From positions 1 to 5,852 of the forward strand of contig DUTQ01000152.1 of the NCBI GenBank assembly GCA_012841995.1: 5,852 nt of DNA, read 5' to 3'. Each line of letters opens with the position of its first letter. Position 1 is the stretch's first letter. The DNA is from Thermoanaerobacterales bacterium (lineage in GTDB: Bacteria > Bacillota > Thermosediminibacteria > Thermosediminibacterales > Tepidanaerobacteraceae). The translations under genes were made by a program, and so were the position numbers. Positions 1 through 4,830 of the stretch are shown here, in pieces. The notes below the pieces were generated by a model. That model was not told where the DNA came from, ran no database searches, and saw only the letters and a program-made list of their open reading frames with translations.

Positions 1-4
1 AAAA

Positions 5-487
5 ATGGAAGCTGCTGTTAAAAACAATATCGATGAAAAACAACTCCAGCAGGTAGACGAAATTATAGCAAAGTATCAAGGTAAGAAGAGTCCGCTTTTA
101 CAAGTTTTGCAGGAAGTTCAAGGCCTTTTAGGCTATCTCCCTCTGGAAGCACAACAGAAGGTAGCTGACGGTCTGGGAATAACCTTAAGTGAGGTATATA
201 GTACAATAACTTTCTACTCATTTTTCAGCTTAAAACCACGTGGCAAGTATCAAATAAGAGTATGTTTAGGTACTGCCTGTTATGTTAAGGGTGCTGACAA
301 GATACTTGATAGGTTACAGAAGGAATTGGGTATTGAGGTTGGAGATACCACTGATGACCTGAAATTTACTCTTGATGCATGCCGTTGTGTAGGTGCATGT
401 GGTCTTGCACCAACAATCATAATAAATGATGATGTTTACGGAAGATTAACTCCTGACAAGATACCAGATATTCTTAAAAAATATTAA
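5..487 (+). CDS. hydC: NuoE-like [2Fe-2S] subunit of NAD(P)-linked [FeFe]-hydrogenase (HydC/HndA)
   Basis: This 160-aa protein is the small electron-transfer subunit that sits beside the flavoprotein HydB in multi-subunit [FeFe]-hydrogenases and is homologous to complex I NuoE. An N-terminal helical region (about 10-70, with the family-typical stretches SPLLQVLQEVQ and ITFYSFF) precedes a thioredoxin-like [2Fe-2S] domain. The four expected ligands are visible: Cys87 and Cys92 in VCLGTACYVKGA, and Cys128 and Cys132 in CRCVGACG. An extra Cys126 lies next to them. The length is normal for the family. No signal peptide or membrane segment is present, so it should be cytoplasmic. Only four bases precede the ATG, so neither the Shine-Dalgarno site nor the promoter can be seen, and an upstream start cannot be excluded. 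It is the first gene of the hydrogenase cluster but lies 282 bp from the next gene. Confidence 0.93.
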   Translation: MEAAVKNNIDEKQLQQVDEIIAKYQGKKSPLLQVLQEVQGLLGYLPLEAQQKVADGLGITLSEVYSTITFYSFFSLKPRGKYQIRVCLGTACYVKGADKILDRLQKELGIEVGDTTDDLKFTLDACRCVGACGLAPTIIINDDVYGRLTPDKIPDILKKY

Positions 488-506
488 TAAAATTAAACAT
501 TAATCA

Positions 507-554
507 GTATTTTTCATAGAAACTTGAAAATACTTTCCATAGTAAATTGGAAGT
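507..554 (+). repeat. Two weak tandem hairpins downstream of hydC
   Basis: GTATTTT (507-513) pairs with AAAATAC (527-533) around a 13-nt loop, extendable by one G-U pair. Immediately afterwards ACTT+CCA (532-539, one bulged base) pairs with TGGAAGT (548-554). Both stems are A/T-rich and no long U-run follows. At best this is an attenuator or an mRNA 3'-end stabiliser for hydC, not a convincing terminator. Confidence 0.3.
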
Positions 555-669
555 TAATTATAGTTAAAGACAAAAAATCATACAAGCAAAAGATATCATA
601 ATTATTATTCTAAAAATTAAGCTTAAGATTATTCAACTAGTTTTACCAGTGGGGGAGAATGAGTTTTCC

Positions 670-687
670 TTGAGATAACGATAACAA
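670..687. promoter_or_regulatory. Candidate Rex (NADH/NAD+ sensor) operator
   Basis: TTGAGATAACGATAACAA matches the known Rex consensus TTGTTAANNNNTTAACAA at 10 of 14 defined positions. It keeps the outer TTG and CAA and the inner A6/T13 pair that usually matter most. Rex controls hydrogenase and fermentation genes in several Clostridia, so the location upstream of hydD-hydB-hydA makes sense. The 5' half-site is weak (4/7) and the region is A/T-rich, so a chance match is quite possible. Confidence 0.3.
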
Positions 688-704
688 TTGGAAATTACCA
701 ATTG
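685..704 (+). repeat. Inverted repeat CAATTGG-6-CCAATTG
   Basis: This is a perfect 7-bp inverted repeat with a 6-nt spacer. It is overlapped on its right side by a second inverted repeat, ATTGAT-TT-ATCAAT (701-714), so the two hairpins are mutually exclusive. The left arm shares CAA with the Rex-like 18-mer. It is not followed by a U-tract, so an operator or mRNA-processing hairpin is more likely than a terminator. Confidence 0.45.
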
Positions 705-725
705 ATTTATCAATTTTGAGATAAT
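695..725 (+). promoter_or_regulatory. Possible internal promoter for hydD-hydB-hydA
   Basis: TGAGATAAT (717-725) resembles an extended -10 element (TGnTATAAT with one mismatch). The best -35-like hexamer is only TTACCA (695-700), with a long 19-nt spacer, so the call rests on the extended -10. It would place the start near 732, about 38 nt upstream of hydD. It fits the large gap after hydC but is weak. Confidence 0.25.
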
Positions 726-755
726 AAGTAAATGGATTAAACATAAGACACTAAT

Positions 756-772
756 GGAGGTGTTCTAAATTG
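756..772 (+). promoter_or_regulatory. Ribosome binding site that selects the TTG start of hydD
   Basis: GGAGG (756-760) lies 9 nt before TTG at 770-772. The first ATG in frame is at 788, which is 27 nt away and too far for this site. The TTG is therefore the preferred start. Confidence 0.75.
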
Positions 773-1141
773 GCAGTTATCAACACAATGGAAGAGCTAA
801 AAAAAGTCCGTGATAAAGCAAAGGCCGCACTAAACATGGAAGGCGAAGCTAATAAAACACGTATAGTAGTAGGATTAGGCACCTGCGGAATAGCATCTGG
901 TGCCGGACATACTATGAAAGCAATTGAAGATGAGCTAAAGAAGAGAAATGTAGAAAATGTTGAATTAGAACTGACAGGCTGCATTGGATTTTGTGAATTT
1001 GAACCATTGGTAGACATAATAAGACCAAACCAGCCTAAAGTGACATATATAAAGGTAGATGAAGAAAAAGCACGGCAAATCGTGGAAAAACACGTGATAA
1101 ACAATGAAATAATCGATGAGTGGATAGTACCGAACATATAA
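770..1141 (+). CDS. hydD: Small thioredoxin-like ferredoxin-fold hydrogenase subunit (HydD/HndB)
   Basis: This 123-aa cytoplasmic protein matches the small fourth subunit of HndABCD- and HydABCD-type hydrogenases, a stand-alone relative of the NuoE [2Fe-2S] domain. A helical N-terminus (about 1-28) leads into the family stretch VVGLGTCGIASGAGHTMKAI (33-52) and then TGCIGFCEFEPLVDII (69-84). Only three candidate cluster Cys are visible (39, 71, 75). The position matching the first NuoE ligand is Gly35, and I recall the same pattern in relatives, so whether a cluster is bound is uncertain. Its role in the complex is not well established: structural, or a side branch for electrons. The TTG start is chosen because of the GGAGG site 9 nt upstream. 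It is followed after 33 bp by hydB, with which it should be co-transcribed. Confidence 0.88.
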   Translation: MAVINTMEELKKVRDKAKAALNMEGEANKTRIVVGLGTCGIASGAGHTMKAIEDELKKRNVENVELELTGCIGFCEFEPLVDIIRPNQPKVTYIKVDEEKARQIVEKHVINNEIIDEWIVPNI

Positions 1142-1174
1142 CTAATATGAGGAGAAACTAGAGGAGGGGTTTAA

Positions 1175-2686
1175 ATGGAAATTAACAGCGATGGCCGCAT
1201 GCGCGCAATAACAGACACATCATTTTATAAAAACCAAACGCGCATAGCCTTAAGGAACTGTGGTCTCATAAATCCTGAAGTTATCGAAGAATACATTGCA
1301 AATGACGGTTATATGGCACTTGCGAAGGCATTAACCGAAATGACACCACAAGAGGTTATAGACGAAGTATTAGCATCAGGTTTAAGAGGTCGCGGAGGCG
1401 GAGGTTTCCCAACAGGTAGAAAATGGCAGTTTGCAGCAGACGCAAAAGGCGATATCAAGTATGTAGTATGTAATGCCGACGAAGGCGATCCGGGAGCTTT
1501 TATGGACAGGAGTGTTCTGGAAGGAGATCCCCATTCGCTTTTAGAGGCAATGACATTAGCTGGATATGCTATCGGAGCACAAGAAGGATACATTTATGTA
1601 AGAGCAGAATATCCAATAGCTGTCAAAAGACTTAATTTGGCAATAAGTCAAGCTAGAGAAAGAGGTCTATTAGGCAAGAATATTTTTGGGACTGACTTTA
1701 GCTTTGATTTATTCTTACGTTTAGGTTCTGGTGCATTTGTTTGTGGTGAAGAAACAGCACTACTAGCATCAATTGAAGGAAAACGTGGAGAACCAAGACC
1801 AAGACCGCCTTTCCCAGCAAATAAAGGTCTTTGGGGTAAGCCAACTATAATAAATAACGTGGAGACTTATGCAAATATCCCTGTTATATTACTAAAAGGT
1901 GCAGATTGGTTTGGCAAAATCGGAACAGAAAAAAGTAAAGGCACAAAGGTGTTTGCAATAGGTGGAAAGATAAATAATACGGGTCTTGTAGAGATTGCTA
2001 TGGGTACTCCGCTGAAAGAGGTAATTTATGATATAGGCGGTGGCATACCAAACGGCAAGAAATTTAAAGCTGTACAGACTGGAGGTCCTTCCGGCGGATG
2101 TATTCCAGCAGAGCTTCTTGATATGCCGATAGAATATGACACACTAATTCAGGCGGGTTCTATGATGGGCTCCGGTGGAATGATTGTCATGGATGAGGAT
2201 AACTGTATGGTAGATATAGCAAAGTTCTTTTTGAGTTTCACACAAGAAGAATCTTGCGGCAAGTGTCCACCATGTAGAATTGGGACAAAGAGAATGCTCG
2301 AAATCCTGGACAGAATTACAAAAGGTGAAGGCAAAGAAGGCGATATAGAACTACTTGAGAGCCTTGCTAAAAGCATAAAGGCTTCAGCCCTTTGTGGCCT
2401 AGGCCAAACCGCACCAAATCCGGTACTTTCGACAATACGCTATTTTAGGGATGAATATGAGGCTCATATAAAGGAAAAGAGATGTCCAGCTGGCTCATGT
2501 AAGGCATTGATTCATTATGAGATAATCGCTGATAAATGTAAAGGATGTGGCCTGTGCGCAAAGGTTTGCCCGGTTGGTGCCATATCTGGAGAGAAAAAGC
2601 AGCCTCATGTTATAGATAAAGAAAAATGTATTAAATGCAATAGCTGTTTTGACAGATGCCGCTTTGACGCAATACGCAAATATTAA
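1175..2686 (+). CDS. hydB: NuoF-like FMN/NAD(P)H-binding hydrogenase subunit (HydB/HndC)
   Basis: This 503-aa flavoprotein exchanges electrons between NAD(P)(H) and the Fe-S chain of the hydrogenase. The FMN/nucleotide core shows [13 protein letters not shown] (69-81), [13 protein letters not shown] (100-112) and [12 protein letters not shown] (186-197). The NuoF-type [4Fe-4S] ligands follow: Cys361, Cys364, Cys367 (CGKCPPC) and Cys407. Next come a Cys pair (437, 442) and a C-terminal two-[4Fe-4S] ferredoxin domain with CxxCxxCxxxC at 455-465 and 485-495. The usual [2Fe-2S] thioredoxin-like N-terminal domain of about 100 aa found in Thermotoga-type HydB (about 600 aa) is absent. Only about 16 residues precede the conserved [15 protein letters not shown]. 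This matches HndC-type proteins. The start is well supported by AGGAGG 7 nt before the ATG. The gap to hydA is 23 bp. Confidence 0.95.
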   Translation: MEINSDGRMRAITDTSFYKNQTRIALRNCGLINPEVIEEYIANDGYMALAKALTEMTPQEVIDEVLASGLRGRGGGGFPTGRKWQFAADAKGDIKYVVCNADEGDPGAFMDRSVLEGDPHSLLEAMTLAGYAIGAQEGYIYVRAEYPIAVKRLNLAISQARERGLLGKNIFGTDFSFDLFLRLGSGAFVCGEETALLASIEGKRGEPRPRPPFPANKGLWGKPTIINNVETYANIPVILLKGADWFGKIGTEKSKGTKVFAIGGKINNTGLVEIAMGTPLKEVIYDIGGGIPNGKKFKAVQTGGPSGGCIPAELLDMPIEYDTLIQAGSMMGSGGMIVMDEDNCMVDIAKFFLSFTQEESCGKCPPCRIGTKRMLEILDRITKGEGKEGDIELLESLAKSIKASALCGLGQTAPNPVLSTIRYFRDEYEAHIKEKRCPAGSCKALIHYEIIADKCKGCGLCAKVCPVGAISGEKKQPHVIDKEKCIKCNSCFDRCRFDAIRKY

Positions 2687-2692
2687 GTGAGA

Positions 2693-2712
2693 AGGGAGAG
2701 GTGAAAATAATG
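2693..2712 (+). promoter_or_regulatory. Ribosome binding site that selects the ATG start of hydA
   Basis: The purine-rich run AGGGAGAGG (2693-2701) overlaps an in-frame GTG at 2701, so the GTG is too close to serve as the start. The ATG at 2710 lies 8 nt after the GAGG core, a normal distance. Confidence 0.75.
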
Positions 2713-4461
2713 GAAAAAATGGTTTCATTAACTATAGATGGCCAAAAAGTTGAAGTACCAAGTAGTTCAACCGTATTAGAAGCCGCTAAAAAACTTGGTA
2801 TTAAAATTCCAACATTATGTTATTTGAAGGATATAAACGAAATAGGCGCCTGCCGTATGTGCATAGTTGAAGTCAAGGGCGCTAAAGCATTACAGGCATC
2901 TTGCATGCTCCCAGTCTCTGATGGTATGGAAGTTATTACAAATTCCCCAAAGGTAAGGGAGTCGAGGAAAGTAACACTTGAGTTATTGCTTTCAGATCAC
3001 AATATGGAATGTCCCACATGTGTGAGAAACTTAAATTGTGAATTACAGACACTTGCTGAAGAATTAAATATTAAATCAATAAGATATCCTGGTGAAAAGC
3101 ATGCTGCACGTTATGACGATTTTTCACCATCAATTGTAAGGGATACATCAAAATGTATTTTGTGTCGTCGCTGTGTCAGCGCATGTCATGATGTTCAAAG
3201 TGTTGGAGTAATTTCTCCAAACCACAGAGGTTTTAATACAGTTGTAGCACCTGCATTTGACAAGAGCCTCGCCGAGGTTGCATGTGTAAATTGCGGGCAG
3301 TGCATAATGGCATGCCCTGTAGGAGCACTTAAAGAAAAAGACGATACAGATAAGGTTTGGGCCGCACTTGCAGATCCCGAAAAACACGTTATAGTACAAA
3401 CAGCTCCAGCAATAAGGGTTTCACTTGGTGAAGAATTTGGTGAAGGCCGTGGTGCAATAGTAACAAATAAATTAGCAGCAGCATTAAGGAGACTTGGGTT
3501 TGACAAAGTATTTGACACAGACTTTGCAGCAGACCTTACCATAATGGAAGAAGGATCTGAATTTCTAGATAGGCTGCAAAATGGTGGCAAATTGCCACTT
3601 ATAACCTCCTGCAGCCCTGGTTGGGTAAAATTCTGTGAGCATAACTATCCAGAGCTTCTTGATAATGTATCAACATGCAAATCACCACAGCAGATGTTTG
3701 GTGCAATCGCAAAATCATATTATGCTGAAAAAACAGGAATAGATCCTGCTAATATATTTGTAGTTTCAATCATGCCATGCACTGCCAAAAAATTTGAAGC
3801 AAAGCGCCCTGAAATGAATTCAAGTGGTTACCAGGATGTGGATGTAGCCCTTACCACAAGAGAACTTTCCAGGATGCTAAAGGAAGCAGGAATCGATGTA
3901 AGCAAGTTGCCTGATGAAGAATTTGATGAGCCCTTGGGAATTTCTACTGGTGCAGCTGCTATATTTGGTGCTACAGGTGGCGTTATGGAAGCAGCATTGA
4001 GGACCGTATACGAGATAGTTACTAAGAAAGAACTTGAAAAAGTAGATTTCCATGATGTCCGAGGTCTGGAAGGAGTAAAAGAAGCAACAGTGGATGTTGA
4101 TGGAATTAAAGTCAATGTGGCAGTAGCTCATGGTCTCTCAAATGCTAGAAAAGTTCTCGATAAAGTCAAAAATGGCGAAGCAGATTATCACTTTATCGAA
4201 ATAATGTGTTGCCCTGGTGGCTGTGTAGGTGGCGGTGGTCAGCCAATACTAAGTGCTGACGAGCGTTGGGATCTTGACTATAGAGAAGCACGTGCAGAAT
4301 CTATATATGAAGTGGATCGTAATATGCCAATAAGAAAGTCACATGAAAATCCGGCAATACAGGCATTATACAAAGAGTATTTAGGAAAACCGTTAGGCGA
4401 AAAATCTCATAAATTGCTTCATACTCATTATAATGAGAGACCTTATTTTGATACGAAATAA
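2710..4461 (+). CDS. hydA: [FeFe]-hydrogenase catalytic subunit (HydA/HndD)
   Basis: This subunit reversibly makes or oxidises H2 at the H-cluster and is the catalytic partner of HydB/HydC/HydD in the cytoplasm. It is 583 aa from the ATG at 2710 (586 from an in-frame GTG at 2701 that overlaps the ribosome site). Domains in order: [2Fe-2S] ferredoxin (Cys37, 48, 51, 65); His-ligated [4Fe-4S] (His97, Cys101, 104, 110); two [4Fe-4S] clusters (Cys149/152/155/159 and 192/195/198/202); then the H-cluster domain. Its motifs are L1 TSCSPGW (299-305), L2 MPCTAKKFE (355-363) and L3 EIMCCPGGCVGGGGQP (497-512, ligands Cys501 and Cys505). Glu281 and Glu284 match the CpI proton-path residues Glu279 and Glu282. 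The Thermotoga-type C-terminal [2Fe-2S] extension is absent, as in HndD. L1 has Ser302 where CpI has its second Cys. A strong terminator follows 33 bp after the stop. Confidence 0.96.
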   Translation: MEKMVSLTIDGQKVEVPSSSTVLEAAKKLGIKIPTLCYLKDINEIGACRMCIVEVKGAKALQASCMLPVSDGMEVITNSPKVRESRKVTLELLLSDHNMECPTCVRNLNCELQTLAEELNIKSIRYPGEKHAARYDDFSPSIVRDTSKCILCRRCVSACHDVQSVGVISPNHRGFNTVVAPAFDKSLAEVACVNCGQCIMACPVGALKEKDDTDKVWAALADPEKHVIVQTAPAIRVSLGEEFGEGRGAIVTNKLAAALRRLGFDKVFDTDFAADLTIMEEGSEFLDRLQNGGKLPLITSCSPGWVKFCEHNYPELLDNVSTCKSPQQMFGAIAKSYYAEKTGIDPANIFVVSIMPCTAKKFEAKRPEMNSSGYQDVDVALTTRELSRMLKEAGIDVSKLPDEEFDEPLGISTGAAAIFGATGGVMEAALRTVYEIVTKKELEKVDFHDVRGLEGVKEATVDVDGIKVNVAVAHGLSNARKVLDKVKNGEADYHFIEIMCCPGGCVGGGGQPILSADERWDLDYREARAESIYEVDRNMPIRKSHENPAIQALYKEYLGKPLGEKSHKLLHTHYNERPYFDTK

Positions 4462-4494
4462 AAAGTTTTTTAAAAATTAACTTTCATTATTACT

Positions 4495-4530
4495 AAACGC
4501 CTGACTTATAAGTCAGGCGTTTCTATTTTT
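4495..4530 (+). terminator. Intrinsic terminator of the hydrogenase cluster
   Basis: Positions 4495-4522 are a perfect 28-nt palindrome with arms AAACGCCTGACTTA and TAAGTCAGGCGTTT and a G/C-rich stem core. The hairpin is followed by CTATTTTT (4523-4530). It stands 33 bp after the hydA stop and before a new promoter, so it separates the hydrogenase and formate dehydrogenase transcripts. The reverse strand lacks a good U-tract, so it is probably one-directional. Confidence 0.92.
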
Positions 4531-4579
4531 AGTTTAAGAATATTACTCGCTATTAGGTGATTCAAAAAAGTTTTAAACG

Positions 4580-4607
4580 TTGAACAGAAAAAACCTAGTG
4601 ATATAAT
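4580..4607 (+). promoter_or_regulatory. Sigma-A-type promoter of fdhA
   Basis: TTGAAC (4580-4585) and a perfect TATAAT (4602-4607) are separated by 16 nt. The predicted start is about A4614. The promoter lies just after the terminator and 217 nt before the fdhA start codon, so it creates a long 5' leader. A loose palindrome, GTTTTAAACGTTGAACAG (4570-4587), overlaps the -35 and could be an operator, but it lacks the TTG/CAA ends of a Rex site. Confidence 0.75.
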
Positions 4608-4620
4608 AAGTTCAGGTTTA

Positions 4621-4663
4621 GCCAACCAAAACCTAGATCAGAGGAGTTATCTATGCGGTTGGC
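4621..4663 (+). repeat. Hairpin with 7-bp G/C-rich outer stem and exposed AGAGGAG loop
   Basis: The outer stem GCCAACC/GGTTGGC encloses an inner stem TAGAT/ATCTA and a 10-nt loop CAGAGGAGTT. The loop carries a Shine-Dalgarno-like GAGGAG (4641-4646), which is also an AGGA loop of the sort CsrA proteins bind. This is the most stable structure I see in the leader. Confidence 0.6.
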
Positions 4664-4670
4664 AGACTAA
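4653..4670 (+). CDS. Possible 5-codon leader peptide (MRLAD)
   Basis: GAGGAG (4641-4646) is followed after 6 nt by ATG CGG TTG GCA GAC TAA. Spacing and sequence are as good as for the real genes here, so ribosomes could load on it. Translation would open the GCCAACC/GGTTGGC stem, because its 3' strand is codons 2-4. The peptide shows no recognisable attenuation codons. It could equally be a chance ATG after a purine-rich loop. Confidence 0.25.
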   Translation: MRLAD

Positions 4671-4672
4671 TT

Positions 4673-4693
4673 CAGAGTGTCTTAAGACACCTG
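4673..4693 (+). repeat. Hairpin built on the palindrome GTGTCTTAAGACAC
   Basis: A perfect 14-nt palindrome (4677-4690) can form a 5-bp stem with a TTAA loop, extended by CAG/CTG across a bulged A4676. It sits directly after the first leader hairpin and is not followed by a U-run, so it is not a terminator. It could be part of the folded leader or a dimer-binding DNA site. Confidence 0.5.
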
Positions 4694-4733
4694 CAAGCAA
4701 CATGGCCTTATGGGTTAAAGCAAATAATTCATT

Positions 4734-4777
4734 TTATGATTGGTTATGATTATAAAGACTTATAAACCGTTTAATAA
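4734..4777 (+). repeat. A/T-rich 10-nt-period repeats and near-palindrome in the fdhA leader
   Basis: TTATGATT occurs at 4734-4741 and 4744-4751, and TTATAAA at 4750-4756 and 4760-4766. Each pair is offset by 10 nt, one helical turn. TTATAAACCGTTTAATAA (4760-4777) is symmetric at 7 of 9 pairs and matches the Rex consensus at 11 of 14 positions, but it has A and T in place of the critical G3 and C16. It may be a regulator site, or simply A/T-rich sequence. Confidence 0.3.
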
Positions 4778-4830
4778 ATTAGTTGAAAGTGAAACAAATG
4801 AAAGTATAAGCAGCTGAGAGGGGAAAAGAT

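Larger units (their letters stand above)
488..769. other. 282-bp non-coding gap between hydC and hydD
   Basis: No credible gene is present on either strand. The longest stop-free stretch on the + strand (568 to about 675) has no start codon with a ribosome site and reads as an Ile/Lys-rich low-complexity peptide. The DNA is very A/T-rich and contains several inverted repeats (507-533, 532-554, 685-704, 701-714), a 9-nt direct repeat TTGAGATAA (670-678 and 716-724), a Rex-like 18-mer (670-687) and a possible extended -10 promoter (717-725). In some relatives (Acetobacterium, Thermoanaerobacter types, from memory) an ATPase/phosphatase-like gene such as hydE lies here. I see no remnant of one. 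The gap probably acts as a regulatory or RNA-processing segment inside the cluster. Confidence 0.7.
4614..4830 (+). promoter_or_regulatory. Long, probably structured 5' leader RNA of fdhA (riboswitch-like, class not recognised)
   Basis: About 217 nt separate the predicted transcription start from fdhA. The first 80 nt fold well: GCCAACC (4621-4627) pairs with GGTTGGC (4657-4663), with an inner TAGAT/ATCTA stem (4634-4638/4649-4653) whose loop reads CAGAGGAGTT. A second hairpin lies at 4673-4693, built on GTGTC-TTAA-GACAC. Competing pairings exist: AGGTTT (4614-4619) with AAACCT (4629-4634), TTTAGCC (4617-4623) with GGTTAAA (4713-4719), and AACCAA (4624-4629) with TTGGTT (4740-4745). No terminator hairpin with a U-run lies inside the leader, so any control would act on translation or stability. 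I do not recognise the conserved core of the Moco, THF, SAM, cobalamin or TPP riboswitches. The 3' half (about 4725-4800) is A/T-rich with 10-nt-period repeats. fdhA's GAGAGGGG ribosome site (4816-4823) ends the leader. Confidence 0.5.

Noticed and set aside
568..678. Possible short coding remnant in the hydC-hydD gap ending in PVGENEFSLR
   Set aside because: It has no start codon with a ribosome site, its N-terminal part is low-complexity Ile/Lys from A/T-rich DNA, and it matches no family I know.
751..1137. Long open frame on the minus strand opposite hydD
   Set aside because: It mirrors a well-supported gene, has a Ser/Phe-rich low-complexity translation, no ribosome site and no recognisable family.
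2701..2703. GTG as the start of hydA
   Set aside because: It overlaps the end of the Shine-Dalgarno run AGGGAGAGG. ATG at 2710 is correctly spaced and gives the family-typical N-terminus.
3195..3590. Minus-strand open frame of 131 codons inside hydA
   Set aside because: It is antisense to highly conserved hydrogenase sequence, and its Ser/Ala-rich translation is what antisense reading of such genes gives. The same holds for the other antisense frames in hydB and hydA.
4570..4587. GTTTTAAACGTTGAACAG as a Rex operator at the fdhA -35
   Set aside because: It has 10/14 matches but both critical ends (TTG and CAA) are altered, and the -35 hexamer itself explains part of it.
4609..4720. tRNA, IS end or CRISPR repeat in the hydA-fdhA gap
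   Set aside because: There is no cloverleaf or T-loop motif, no transposase or target duplication, and no regularly spaced repeat array. The hairpins fit a leader RNA better.
4783..4810. TTGAAA-N16-TATAAG as a second fdhA promoter
   Set aside because: Transcription would begin at about the ribosome site (4816-4823), leaving no usable leader. The upstream TTGAAC-N16-TATAAT is better.
4811..4823. CAGCTGAGAGGGG as part of a TPP riboswitch (CTGAGA element)
   Set aside because: There is no matching ACCTGAT partner element or TPP fold nearby. The sequence is simply the fdhA Shine-Dalgarno region.
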